From assembly GCA_965218045.1 (NCBI GenBank), contig CBDCJX010000009.1, forward strand, positions 62,001-126,000: DNA of 64,000 nucleotides, in the 5' to 3' direction. Numbering within the stretch: position 1 is the first letter of the stretch; every line of letters starts with the position of its first letter. Made by a program: the position numbers and the translations under genes. Shown one piece after another: positions 8,938 through 17,109 of this stretch. Under the pieces are notes generated by a model. That model saw nothing but the letters and a program-made list of their open reading frames with translations, was not told the origin of the DNA and searched no databases. The stretch comes from CAVRCA01 sp965218045 (lineage in GTDB: Bacteria > Pseudomonadota > Alphaproteobacteria > Acetobacterales > Acetobacteraceae).

Positions 8938-9516
8938 CTAAACCTCGTTGCGCGCCAGCAGCGCGACCCTGGTCATGAAATCCTCCGGCCGGCCGGAGGC
9001 GAGCAGCGGCGCGGCATCCGCCACGGCGTCGAGCAGCGGCAGCAGCCAATCCTTGTCGGCGCGCGCGAAATCGCCCAGCACGTGACCGGTCACCCGCTCC
9101 TTCACGCCGGGATGGCCGATGCCGAGCCGCACCCGCCAATACTCGGGCGTGCCGAGATAGCGGTCCATGCTGCGCAGCCCGTTATGCCCGGCCGCCCCGC
9201 CGCCGCGCTTGACTCGCATCTTGCCCGGGGCGAGGTCGAGCTCATCGTGGAAGGCGGAAATCGCCTCGCAGGGCAGCTTGTAGAACCCGGCGGCGGCCAG
9301 CACCGAGGCGCCGGAATCGTTCATGTAGGTGAGCGGCTTGAGTGCCAGGATCTTCTCGCCGGCGACGTTGCCCTCGGCGACCAGCCCCTTGAAGCGCCGC
9401 CGCCACGGTGCGAAGCCGTGCCGCGAGGCGATCACGTCGATCGCCATGAACCCGATATTGTGGCGCTGCCGCGCCATGCCCGGCTCGGGATTGCCCAGGC
9501 CCACCCAGAGCAACAT
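8938..9516 (-). CDS. pth: Peptidyl-tRNA hydrolase
   Basis: A 192-residue enzyme that releases peptides from peptidyl-tRNA dropped by ribosomes. The family start WVGLGNPEPGMARQRHNIGF carries the conserved Asn and catalytic His; FHDELDLAPGKMR and GGAAGHNGLRSM follow. Length is normal. The ATG at 9516 is 23 bases after the rplY stop, and ychF follows after 7 bases. This rplY-pth-ychF order is common in alphaproteobacteria. Confidence 0.96.
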   Translation of the reverse strand: MLLWVGLGNPEPGMARQRHNIGFMAIDVIASRHGFAPWRRRFKGLVAEGNVAGEKILALKPLTYMNDSGASVLAAAGFYKLPCEAISAFHDELDLAPGKMRVKRGGGAAGHNGLRSMDRYLGTPEYWRVRLGIGHPGVKERVTGHVLGDFARADKDWLLPLLDAVADAAPLLASGRPEDFMTRVALLARNEV

Positions 9517-9539
9517 GGCATGTCGGACGGCGGCGGCCG

Positions 9540-10193
9540 TCAGCCCTTCTTCGCGGGAGCCGCCCGGGCGGCGGCCGGTGCCGCGGTGGACGCGGCTGGC
9601 TCGGCATCGGCGGCAGGTTCGGCCATCTTGGTCGGCGGTGCGACGGTGGCGATGACGAAGTCGCGATCGGTGATGACCGGACGGGTGCCTTCGACCCCGC
9701 GCAGATCGTGCCAGCGAACGTTGTCGTTAATGTCGAGCTCGCCCAGATCGGCCTCGAACCGCTCGGGGATGTTGTCCGGGTCGCAATACACCTCGACCGA
9801 ATGCCGCACCACGTTGAGCACGCCGCCGCGCTTGAGGCCGGGGCTCAGCCCGTCATTCTCGAAATGCACGGCGACCGCGACGCGGATCGTCTCGCCGGCG
9901 GCCAAGCGCTGGAAGTCGACATGCTCGGGCGCGTCGGTGACGGGGTGGAGCTGCACATCGCGGATCAGCGCGCGCGACGCGCTGCCGTCGACCTTGATCT
10001 CGAACAGGCGTGAGCGCCAACCGCTATTGTGGATCTCGCGCACCACGATGCGCGGGTCGAGCGCGATGAGGGTTGGCGCCTGATGCGCGCCATAGATCAC
10101 GGCTGGCACCTTGCCAGCCCGCCGGGTCGCCCGCGCTGCTCCCTTACCGGCCCGCATGCGCGCCTCGGCCTCGATCGTGACGAAGTTGGCCAT
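9540..10193 (-). CDS. rplY: 50S ribosomal protein L25, Ctc-type
   Basis: A 217-residue long-form L25 (Ctc/TL5 type) that binds 5S rRNA in the large subunit. The N-terminal L25 domain includes GKGAARATRRAGKVPAVIYG; the C-terminal beta domain includes DLGELDINDNVRWHDL. The tail is Ala/Pro-rich (AEPAADAEPAASTAAPAAA) and ends in Lys-Gly, a usual feature of alphaproteobacterial forms. The ATG at 10193 has a GAGGAG Shine-Dalgarno sequence. It is the first gene of the rplY-pth-ychF unit. Confidence 0.96.
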   Translation of the reverse strand: MANFVTIEAEARMRAGKGAARATRRAGKVPAVIYGAHQAPTLIALDPRIVVREIHNSGWRSRLFEIKVDGSASRALIRDVQLHPVTDAPEHVDFQRLAAGETIRVAVAVHFENDGLSPGLKRGGVLNVVRHSVEVYCDPDNIPERFEADLGELDINDNVRWHDLRGVEGTRPVITDRDFVIATVAPPTKMAEPAADAEPAASTAAPAAARAAPAKKG

Positions 10194-10226
10194 GATTCGC
10201 TCCTCGGTGTCTCGGCCAATGCCGAA

Positions 10227-10250
10227 AGCCGGCCTCCAGGGGTGCCGGCT
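10227..10250 (-). promoter_or_regulatory. Hairpin in the rplY upstream region
   Basis: AGCCGGC (10227-10233) pairs with GCCGGCT (10244-10250) across a 10-base loop, 34 bases before the rplY start. There is no U-tract on either strand. It could be a leader structure of the ribosomal operon or a chance GC-rich stem. Confidence 0.3.
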
Positions 10251-10328
10251 CGGCGGGCGATGTAGCGGATCGAGGAGGGGGGAGCAAGCGCTCGAAACCC
10301 TTACACCGCCTCGCCGGCTCTCATATTT

Positions 10329-10649
10329 TTATGTCTTCGCACCGAAACCGGAGAAGACCTGCCGGTCCTTGTTCTCGCGCATCAGCATCGACAGGCCGGG
10401 GATTTTCTCCAGGCCGAGACCCTGCGGCTGACCGGTGTCCGGATCGGCCGCGAGTTTGGCGTAGGACGCGCTCGAGACCTTGTCCCACTTCCCCGCCGGC
10501 TTCTTGATCTCGAGGGTGACCACCGTCGCCTTGAACACCATCCGCACGATGGCCTCCTTCGGCGAGGATGGCCTGGTCAGGCACGGCGCGCCCGCCAGCA
10601 TCTGCCAGCCATGCGCCAAGGCCCAGTTCGTCAGCTCGTCGCGATCCAT
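10329..10649 (-). CDS. Small hypothetical protein
   Basis: A 106-residue soluble protein starting MDRDELTNWALAHGWQML, with no signal peptide or membrane segment and no motif I can assign. A beta-rich middle (TVVTLEIKKPAGKWDKVSS) is followed by a segment ending GLSMLMRENKDRQVFSGF. The normal ATG at 10649 and amino-acid composition support a real gene. It lies downstream of the histidine phosphatase gene on the same strand. Function unknown. Confidence 0.6.
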   Translation of the reverse strand: MDRDELTNWALAHGWQMLAGAPCLTRPSSPKEAIVRMVFKATVVTLEIKKPAGKWDKVSSASYAKLAADPDTGQPQGLGLEKIPGLSMLMRENKDRQVFSGFGAKT

Positions 10650-10689
10650 GTGAGATGCCTTTGCGGGAGGCGAGCTACGGTTTTTGCCA

Positions 10690-11274
10690 TCAGGTTACCG
10701 GTTCGAGAGTCCATGGTTCAAACCCCGCCCCAGGTGGACGGCAGAAGATCGGCACGGCGTTGGGCGTGCGGAAGTTGGGTTCGAGGCCCATCGCCGCGCG
10801 GAGCGCGCGGAACAGCGCCCCGTGCGCGACGACGAGCACCGGCGCCGGCAACGCGAGCACGCGATTGATCGCCGTGACCGCCCGCGCCCGCAGCGCGGCA
10901 AAGCTCTCCGCGCCTTCGGGTGTGAACCTGCCGTCGATCCAGTGCGGGAACCAGCCGGCCATTGGCTGGCCCTCCTGTACCCCGAAAGCGACCTCGCGCA
11001 GCCCCTCGTCGATCACCACCTTGCCGCCAACCACGCCGGCGGCGATGTCGGCGGTGACCTGGGCGCGCGACAGCGGCGAGGTGACGATGGTGGCGATCCC
11101 CCGGCCGCGCAGCCGCTCCGCCGCCGCGTGCGCCTGCGCGATCCCGTTCGCGTTCAGCGGGATGTCGACATTGCCCTGCGAGAGATCACGCGCGTTCCAA
11201 TCCGTCTCGCCGTGGCGAAGGAACCAGAAGCCGATCGGGTCGAGCGTGGCCGGAGCAGCCCCTGGTTGCGTCAC
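10690..11274 (-). CDS. Histidine phosphatase (phosphoglycerate mutase-like)
   Basis: A 194-residue member of the branch-1 histidine phosphatase superfamily. The catalytic motif FLRHGETDWNA is near residue 18, a second conserved Arg is in SPLSRAQVTA, and the second catalytic His is in VVAHGALFRALR; all key residues are present. The substrate cannot be told from sequence; cofactor-dependent mutase, cobalamin-precursor phosphatase and general phosphatase are all possible. The start is GTG at 11274, 3 bases after the stop of the glutathione S-transferase gene, indicating co-transcription. Confidence 0.88.
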   Translation of the reverse strand: MTQPGAAPATLDPIGFWFLRHGETDWNARDLSQGNVDIPLNANGIAQAHAAAERLRGRGIATIVTSPLSRAQVTADIAAGVVGGKVVIDEGLREVAFGVQEGQPMAGWFPHWIDGRFTPEGAESFAALRARAVTAINRVLALPAPVLVVAHGALFRALRAAMGLEPNFRTPNAVPIFCRPPGAGFEPWTLEPVT

Positions 11275-11277
11275 CCT

Positions 11278-11892
11278 TCAGGCGAGCCCTTCCGCCTGCA
11301 GCGCCTGCTGCGTCGCCGGGCGCGCCTTCATTCGCTCGAAATGGGCGGCGAGGTTGGATGGCAGCTCGATGCCGAGCCGGCCGGCCCAGAACTCGACGTA
11401 GAACAGCGCGCAGTCGGCCACACTGAAAAGGCCGGCGACGAACTGCTTGCCCTCGAGCGCCTTGTCGAGCTGCGCGAAACCCTTCTCGATGATCTCCTTG
11501 CCGCGCGCCTTCACCTGCTCCTCGTCGGCCTGGTTGGGCGCGAAGTTGGTCGGGCGGAACAGCCGCGAGAAGCCTTGCATGTGCAAGGTGGCGACCACGA
11601 AATCCATCGCCTCCAGCACGCGGGTCTGCTCGTCGAAGCCGTCGGGCAGCAGCTTCTGTCCGGGATTGGTACGGGCGAGCCAGTAGGCGATCGCGGGGAA
11701 CTCGGTGAGCACCGAGCCGTCGTCGCGCACCAGGGTCGGCACCTTGGATTTCGGGTTGACCGCGGTGAACTCGGGCTTGAACTGATCGCCCTCGCGCAGG
11801 TTCAGCGCGATCGCCTCGTACGGCTTGCCGATCTCCTCCAGCAGCACGTGGATGCCAAGCGCGCAGGTGCCCGGTCCATAGTAGAGTTTCAT
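11278..11892 (-). CDS. Glutathione S-transferase
   Basis: A 204-residue GST. The thioredoxin-like N-terminal domain starts MKLYYGPGTCALGIHVLLEE, with the cis-Pro motif KVPTLV and the glutathione-contacting segment LTEFPAIAYWLA. The helical C-terminal domain contains VADCALFYVEFWAGRL, the N-capping box region. The SPGTCA-like N-terminus resembles beta-class bacterial enzymes. The ATG at 11892 is set by the domain start and an AAGGGGAGAA Shine-Dalgarno sequence. Co-transcribed with the phosphatase gene after it. Confidence 0.92.
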   Translation of the reverse strand: MKLYYGPGTCALGIHVLLEEIGKPYEAIALNLREGDQFKPEFTAVNPKSKVPTLVRDDGSVLTEFPAIAYWLARTNPGQKLLPDGFDEQTRVLEAMDFVVATLHMQGFSRLFRPTNFAPNQADEEQVKARGKEIIEKGFAQLDKALEGKQFVAGLFSVADCALFYVEFWAGRLGIELPSNLAAHFERMKARPATQQALQAEGLA

Positions 11893-11996
11893 GATCTTTC
11901 TCCCCTTCTTCGCCGCCGCCAGACAGCGGCCAGGCCGGAGGACTCTGCCCGGTTCGACTGCGTCTGCAAAGCCGCGCTGGCTCGACAGTCGGTGTA

Positions 11997-12893
11997 TCAG
12001 GCCCGCCGCGTGGCCCGTGGCCGACGGCGCCAAGCGGGTCGTGGTTCGGAGCCGGGCAGCCACCTGCGCAACACATCGTGCAGCGGGTCGTCGGCGACGG
12101 TGCCTACCCAGCGCTGGCCCTCCACCGCTCGCTCCGCCTCCAGCAGCCGACGCAGCTCGATTTTCAGCTGCACCACGCCCTCCAGCGCGGCGTCATACGC
12201 GCCGGCGGCGGTGCTCGCCGGAATCGGCAAGAGCGCCTCGTCGGCGGCGGCGAGCAGCAGGTCGTCGAGATGCGCGGCGACGAAGGCGCGGCTGAACACC
12301 GGCAGGCGCCGCAGACCGGCGAGCATGCCATCCGCTTCGCGACAGAGGCGCGCGCCGTGATTGCATTCGGCGATCAGCCCCGCGCCATAACGCTCCAGCT
12401 CGGCGACATGCCGCGGCTGCGGCACCGGCCGCAGCTTGCCCACTTCCATCGTCATCCGCTCCACCAGATCGAGCGCCATGCCGGTCGGCCGCGCCACGTT
12501 GTTCTCGAAGGCGAGCAGCGCCGCGTTGGCCTGCTTGGCGCGAATGTCGCGGGCAATCGCGGCGGCGTCCTTGCGGAAGGTGAACACCTGACTGCGCCAG
12601 GCGAGCCAGGCGGAGACGCCGGTGATGCAGGCCGACAGCACCGCGACCAGCACCGGCAGCCAGGTGCGCCACGTCTCGATCCGCGGTACCCGCACCACGA
12701 TGGTGGGCGGCGGCGCCGAGGGCACAGTGATCTGCGGCGCCAAGGTCACGGTCGGCGGGGCAACAACGATCGGCGGGACCAAAACCGGCGCGTGACGCCG
12801 CTCCGGCGCCGCCGCGGCCGGGTCAGGCGCGGCCCACACTAGCGCGAACATAACAAGAACAAACAAGGCGGGTGAAAGCGGCGCTCGGTCCAC
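11997..12893 (-). CDS. Membrane-anchored hypothetical protein
   Basis: A 298-residue protein not assigned to a family. Residues 1-28 look like a signal or anchor (ALFVLVMFALVWAA). A Pro/Val-rich periplasmic linker follows, then a membrane helix at about 76-98 (WLPVLVAVLSACITGVSAWLAW), then a long helical domain with scattered Cys and His. The C-terminus is strongly basic. The start is GTG at 12893. It lies between the GST gene and the STAS-like gene on the same strand. The role cannot be inferred. Confidence 0.6.
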   Translation of the reverse strand: MDRAPLSPALFVLVMFALVWAAPDPAAAAPERRHAPVLVPPIVVAPPTVTLAPQITVPSAPPPTIVVRVPRIETWRTWLPVLVAVLSACITGVSAWLAWRSQVFTFRKDAAAIARDIRAKQANAALLAFENNVARPTGMALDLVERMTMEVGKLRPVPQPRHVAELERYGAGLIAECNHGARLCREADGMLAGLRRLPVFSRAFVAAHLDDLLLAAADEALLPIPASTAAGAYDAALEGVVQLKIELRRLLEAERAVEGQRWVGTVADDPLHDVLRRWLPGSEPRPAWRRRPRATRRA

Positions 12894-12987
12894 GGCATCT
12901 CATCCGCTGCTGGTTCTTCCTACGGGAGTAGGCGGGTTATAGCGGAAGTGCGGCGGCGATGGGATAGCCGCCGAGATCGCGACTTCG

Positions 12988-13287
12988 CTAGTCCGCCGCG
13001 TCCTCGAACGCCTCGTGCGCGTTGGCGAGAATGCTCTCGCGCACGCTAGGGCTCGCCTCGAACTGGTATTTCGCGCGAAACCCCTGCAAACCCAGCGAGC
13101 GGACGCTGTCGCCGACCAAGCCGCGGATGAACGAGGCGGTCACCACGGGGGTGCTGATCCGCACCACCGCATTGTGATCGGAGCGGTCGACCTGATCGAG
13201 CCCGAGTTCCCGCCGCGCCGATCGTCCGGCGGCCGCGCCGGTGAGGATGCGGCGGGTCGGGTCGATCTCGAGCGTTAGGGTGCCCAT
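12988..13287 (-). CDS. Small STAS-like (DUF4325-type) protein
   Basis: A 99-residue protein whose C-terminal two thirds (VVRISTPVVTASFIRGLVGD, then SVRSLGLQGFRAKYQFE) follows the pattern of the STAS-like DUF4325 domain: a beta strand, a helix beginning ASF, and a second strand. Such domains occur with ATPase or kinase partners in some bacteria, but none is adjacent here. The ATG at 13287 is preferred over an in-frame start at 13347 because the latter would lie inside the terminator of prs. Family assignment is by eye. Confidence 0.6.
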   Translation of the reverse strand: MGTLTLEIDPTRRILTGAAAGRSARRELGLDQVDRSDHNAVVRISTPVVTASFIRGLVGDSVRSLGLQGFRAKYQFEASPSVRESILANAHEAFEDAAD

Positions 13288-13335
13288 ACGCGTCAGCCTC
13301 GATCCTAGCCGGGCCGATATAGCACGAATCGTTCC

Positions 13336-13362
13336 AAAACAGGACAAATGAAACCTGTCCTG
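13336..13362 (-). terminator. Intrinsic terminator after prs
   Basis: On the minus strand CAGGACA pairs with TGTCCTG (13356-13362 and 13340-13346) around a 9-base loop, followed by TTTT (13336-13339). It stands 13 bases after the prs stop, and ends the prs transcript before the STAS-like gene. Confidence 0.65.
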
Positions 13363-13374
13363 CCACCGAGGGCG

Positions 13375-14307
13375 TCAATCGAACAGCGAACTTACCGAAC
13401 TTTCGTCGCTGATCCGCCGCATCGCCTCGGCCAACAGCGGTGCGATCGTCGCCTGGCGGATGTTGTGCGCCCGCCGCACCGCCTCGGTCGCCAGAATGCT
13501 GTCGGTCACCGTCATCATCTCGATCGGGCTGGAGGCGATCCGCGCCACCGCGCCGCCGGACAGCACGCCGTGGGTAACGTAGACGCTCGCCGACCGCGCG
13601 CCGCCTTCGATCAGCGCCGCCGCCGCGTTGCACAAGGTGCCGCCGGAATCGACGATGTCGTCGACCAGGATGCAATCGCGGCCCTCGACGTCGCCGATGA
13701 CGTTCATCACCTCCGAGACACCGGCCCGCTCGCGTCGCTTGTCGATGATCGCGAGGTCGCAATTGAGCCGGGTGGCGATCTGCCGGGCACGCACCACGCC
13801 GCCCACATCGGGCGAGACGATGATGATGTCGCGGCCGCCGTAATTGTCCTGGATCTCGCGGCTGAACAACGGCGCGGCGTAGAGATTGTCCACCGGGATA
13901 TCGAAGAAGCCCTGGATCTGCGCCGCGTGCAGATCCATCGTCAGCACGCGGTTGGCCCCCGCCTCGGTGATGAGGTTGGCAACCAGCTTGGCGCTGATCG
14001 GTGTGCGCGAGCCGGTCTTCCGGTCCTGCCGCGCATAACCGAAATACGGGATCACCGCCGTCGCCCGCCGTGCCGAAGCCCGACGCAGCGCGTCGAGCGT
14101 GATCAGCAGCTCCATCAGGTTGTCGTTGGCGGGATAGCAGGTGGACTGAATGACGAAGACGTCCTCGCCGCGGACGTTCTCGTGGATCTCGACGAACACC
14201 TCCATGTCGGCGAAGCGGCGCACGGAAGCGCGAGTCAGCGGCAGATCGAGCTTCGCCGCCACCGCTTCGGCGAGCGCGCGATTGCTATTGCAAGCGACGA
14301 TCTTCAT
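13375..14307 (-). CDS. prs: Ribose-phosphate pyrophosphokinase
   Basis: A 310-residue class I PRPP synthetase making phosphoribosyl pyrophosphate from ribose 5-phosphate and ATP for nucleotide, His and Trp synthesis. The start MKIVACNSNRALAEAVA, the ATP flexible loop YARQDRKTGSRTPISAKLVA, and the PRPP-binding loop ILVDDIVDSGGTL are all intact. Length is normal. The ATG at 14307 is used. It is followed by an intrinsic terminator. Confidence 0.96.
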   Translation of the reverse strand: MKIVACNSNRALAEAVAAKLDLPLTRASVRRFADMEVFVEIHENVRGEDVFVIQSTCYPANDNLMELLITLDALRRASARRATAVIPYFGYARQDRKTGSRTPISAKLVANLITEAGANRVLTMDLHAAQIQGFFDIPVDNLYAAPLFSREIQDNYGGRDIIIVSPDVGGVVRARQIATRLNCDLAIIDKRRERAGVSEVMNVIGDVEGRDCILVDDIVDSGGTLCNAAAALIEGGARSASVYVTHGVLSGGAVARIASSPIEMMTVTDSILATEAVRRAHNIRQATIAPLLAEAMRRISDESSVSSLFD

Positions 14308-14404
14308 GCGACCTCACCCTGGCACTCGCGGCTGCTAGCGCGCGGCTTCTAGCAACGGCACGGTGACAAGTCCATGAACCTCGGCTGTTGCGCAGGCGAT
14401 TCGA

Positions 14405-15277
14405 TCACTTGCGCCCGGTTTCTCGCCCGGTTTGGCGAGTGAGCGCGTCCTCGAGGCCGTTGGCGCCCTGATCCGCGACCACCACCGCGACGTCGCCCCA
14501 ATAGCGGTTCAGTGAACCGGACGGCACCTCGTTGAGCTGGATCACCCGTCCCCGCTCGTCGCCGGCGGCGGTCTTCAGGACCCACTGGATCTCGACCCGG
14601 TCGAGACCGCCCCCTTCCGGCACGATCCTGACATGGCCCTCGACAATGAAGTCGGCGCCGGTGGCGGTGTCCTGCACCACCGGGCCGAGCTGGCTCAACT
14701 TACGGCGCATCTGCCGGGTCAGCGAAGCGTTGCCGTCGCCCGGCGCCCCCTCGACGTCGACGACAGCCACTTTGGCCGGGCGGTTGAGCAGGCTGTTGGG
14801 ATCGGCATGCTGGCGTGCCGCCTCGATCCGGGTGAGCAGGGCGGCGATGGTGGGCGCGGCCTCGCTCGCGGTCTGCGCCAGGGTCGCCGCGTCGGCCCCG
14901 GCCCAGGCGGCAAGCGGCACCGGCTTGCCCTCGGACGAACCTTTGGCCTCGCCCTTCGGGTTCTCGACGGTGTAGATCGGCACCACTTCGCCCGCCCGCT
15001 GGTCGGCGGTGACGATCAGCCGCCAGTCTGTCCGTTTCGGCGCGGCCGCGACCGCCGGCACCTCGTTGTTCTGCAGCCCGATCGCCAACGCGCCAGCGAG
15101 ATCGGTGCTTGCCCGATCGGTGAGCAAAGCGTTGGTCGGCGGGGGAACCGCGAGGCGCGGCGGCGGCGGCTGCGCGAGGCGCATCGCCGTGGCTCCAGGC
15201 GCGCCCTGAAACGGTCGCGGCAGATCGCCGCAGCCGGCGAGCAGCAGCACCAGGGCGAGTGCTACCCTAGAAGACAA
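14405..15277 (-). CDS. Putative lipoprotein
   Basis: A 290-residue envelope protein with a lipoprotein signal: residues 1-16 end in the lipobox LLAG-C (Cys16). The mature part begins with a Pro-rich stretch (QPPPPRLAVPPP) followed by a mixed domain with AKVAVVDVEGAPGDG and GADFIVEGHVRIVPEGG. I do not recognise the family with certainty. The start is TTG at 15277, inside a possible mini-ORF. It is the last gene of the hldD-lgt-methyltransferase-pgeF run and lies before prs. Confidence 0.7.
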   Translation of the reverse strand: MSSRVALALVLLLAGCGDLPRPFQGAPGATAMRLAQPPPPRLAVPPPTNALLTDRASTDLAGALAIGLQNNEVPAVAAAPKRTDWRLIVTADQRAGEVVPIYTVENPKGEAKGSSEGKPVPLAAWAGADAATLAQTASEAAPTIAALLTRIEAARQHADPNSLLNRPAKVAVVDVEGAPGDGNASLTRQMRRKLSQLGPVVQDTATGADFIVEGHVRIVPEGGGLDRVEIQWVLKTAAGDERGRVIQLNEVPSGSLNRYWGDVAVVVADQGANGLEDALTRQTGRETGRK

Positions 15278-15332
15278 GGATTGCCATCGCGGTGACCACC
15301 ACCAGGATCAGGAAGAAGATCAGATACGGCAT
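15267..15332 (-). CDS. Possible 21-residue transmembrane peptide
   Basis: ATG at 15332 to TAG at 15267 encodes MPYLIFFLILVVVTAMAILV plus Phe, almost entirely one membrane helix. It overlaps the pgeF 3' end by 13 bases and the lipoprotein start by 11 bases. It may be a real micro-protein, or only a device coupling pgeF to the TTG-started lipoprotein gene. Codons alone cannot decide. Confidence 0.25.
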   Translation of the reverse strand: MPYLIFFLILVVVTAMAILVF

Positions 15333-16105
15333 TTGCCAGGGCACACGATGACGGAGATCTGGTGCCCGATCGGTCCACCCCCAGCTCGGGTGCGACGGCG
15401 ATGGCTGAAGAAGCGCGCTGTGTCGGCCATCGTGTCCAGTCCGAGCGCGTCCACCGCGCCGAGCCCGGCCGTGGCGAGCCGCGCGGCGCAGTAGCCGGCG
15501 AGATCGAACTGCCAGTGCCCGGGTCGCTGGCCCGGCGCGAAAAGCCTCGTGTCGGCCGCGTCATGGGCCAGCACCGCGTCGCGCAGGTCGGCTGCCACCT
15601 CGTACGAAGCCTGGCCGATGCACGGGCCGATCGCGGCGGTGATCGCGTGGCGCGCCGCGCCGAGCCGCAGCATCGCCGCGATCGTCGCCTCCAGCACCCC
15701 AGCGATGGCGCCGCGCCAGCCGGCGTGGGCGGCGCCGACCACGCCGGTCGCGGCATCGGCGAACAGCACCGGGGCGCAGTCGGCGGTGATCACGCCGAGC
15801 GCCAGGCCGGGCCGTGCGGTGACCATCGCGTCGGCACGCGGCCCGGCGCCCACGCCCCAGGGCGCGGTGACCGGCACCACCTCGGCGCCATGCACCTGAA
15901 GCAGGCCGAGGAGATCGCCGGGCGCGACGCCGACCGCGCGGGCGACGCGGGCGCGGTTCTCAGCGACCATCTCCGGCGCGTCGCCGCTGGAGAGGCTGCA
16001 ATTGAGGCTAGCGTAAGGTCCCTCGGAGACCCCGCCGCGCCGGGTGAAGAAGCCGTGCACGACAGGCAGCGGCGGCGAGGCGACGCATTCGGCTGAGTTG
16101 TGCAT
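15320..16105 (-). CDS. pgeF: Peptidoglycan editing factor PgeF (laccase-domain protein)
   Basis: A 261-residue multi-copper polyphenol oxidoreductase-like protein, now known in Enterobacteria as PgeF, which corrects mis-incorporated amino acids in peptidoglycan. The metal-site residues are kept: QVHGAEV, ITADCAPVLFAD and HAGWRGAIAGV supply the conserved His-Cys-His set, and GPCIGQASYEV follows. The ATG at 16105 was chosen over an upstream in-frame start at 16159 that overlaps the preceding gene. It follows the MidA/NDUFAF7-type methyltransferase after 11 bases. Confidence 0.92.
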   Translation of the reverse strand: MHNSAECVASPPLPVVHGFFTRRGGVSEGPYASLNCSLSSGDAPEMVAENRARVARAVGVAPGDLLGLLQVHGAEVVPVTAPWGVGAGPRADAMVTARPGLALGVITADCAPVLFADAATGVVGAAHAGWRGAIAGVLEATIAAMLRLGAARHAITAAIGPCIGQASYEVAADLRDAVLAHDAADTRLFAPGQRPGHWQFDLAGYCAARLATAGLGAVDALGLDTMADTARFFSHRRRTRAGGGPIGHQISVIVCPGKCRI

Positions 16106-16116
16106 GTCGATGAAGG

Positions 16117-17109
16117 TCAGGCTTCGAATCCGGGCGGGATGGGCGCGGCAGGGTGGCAAAGCACGAGCGCCTTGAACAGTCGGCCCATGCGGTCGGGCTC
16201 GGCCAGCCGCCGCGCCGCCGCGAGCAATGCCGCCGCGCGGGCCGGCGACTGCGCGCGGGCGAGCCGGTCGGTGCGCTGGAACAACCCGAGTCGGGCGAGA
16301 AACAGACCTTGCGGCACCGGCCCGTGCACCACGGCACCCCCCTCCCGCGCCGCCGCCGCGATCGCGCTGAAATCGACATGCGCGGTCAGATCGGCCTCGC
16401 CCGGATCGGCAAACGGATCGGCGGGGCGGCCATCGCGCAGCGCCTGCAGGCTGTCGCCGCGCATGACGGCCTCGGCGCCATAATCCAGCAGCAAGGCGGC
16501 CCCGGACTCGCGTGACAGCCGGGCGCCGAGATGCCGGGCGATGGCGATTGCGGCTTCGCAGTGCTCGATGACGGTGCCTTCCGACACGTCCTGCGCCAAC
16601 CCCTCCGGGAGGAGGGGTGAACCGGGAAACGCCTGCTCCACCACCCGTTCATCAGCGACGAACCGCTCCGCCCAGTCATCGCCGCGCCGCACGAACTGGC
16701 GTATCGGCAGCGCGTCAAAAAACTCGTTGGCGATCAGCAGCAGCGGCCCGGACGGCAGCGCCTCGATCCGGTCCTGCCAGCTCGCCGCCGGCAGCCGCGC
16801 CGTCTGTGCCGCACGCAGCCGTGGCGAGCTTTCCACCAGATGCAGCCGCAGCGCGGCACCGAACTCAGGTGCCGCCAAGCCGATCGCCCGCAGCGCGTCC
16901 GCCATCAGGGTGCCGCGACCCGGACCCGCCTCGGCGAGCAGCACCGGCGCCGGACTTCCCATCCCCTGCCAGGCGACCGCCGCCCACAGGCCGATGATCT
17001 CGCCAAAAACCTGGCTGATCTCCGGCGCGGTGGCGAAGTCGCTGTAGGGATCGCGCGCGGCGTAGTAGGCCGCGTTCGCCCGGGCCATGAACCGGTCGAG
17101 CCGCTCCAT
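16117..17109 (-). CDS. MidA/NDUFAF7-family SAM-dependent methyltransferase
   Basis: A 330-residue protein of the MidA/NDUFAF7 family. In mitochondria its relative methylates an arginine of a complex I subunit; a similar role in respiratory complex I assembly is likely but not shown. Landmarks are YSDFATAPEISQVFGE near residue 22, the SAM loop LAEAGPGRGTLMAD, and IANEFFDALPIRQF. The ATG at 17109 shares one base with the lgt stop (TGATG), so translation is coupled. A much longer open frame upstream is an antisense-type shadow of lgt. Confidence 0.92.
   Translation of the reverse strand: MERLDRFMARANAAYYAARDPYSDFATAPEISQVFGEIIGLWAAVAWQGMGSPAPVLLAEAGPGRGTLMADALRAIGLAAPEFGAALRLHLVESSPRLRAAQTARLPAASWQDRIEALPSGPLLLIANEFFDALPIRQFVRRGDDWAERFVADERVVEQAFPGSPLLPEGLAQDVSEGTVIEHCEAAIAIARHLGARLSRESGAALLLDYGAEAVMRGDSLQALRDGRPADPFADPGEADLTAHVDFSAIAAAAREGGAVVHGPVPQGLFLARLGLFQRTDRLARAQSPARAAALLAAARRLAEPDRMGRLFKALVLCHPAAPIPPGFEA

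Noticed and set aside
10700..10740. tRNA-like T-arm (GGTTCAAACCCC) downstream of the histidine phosphatase gene
   Set aside because: It lies inside the 3' end of that gene and no acceptor stem, D-arm or anticodon arm can be built around it.
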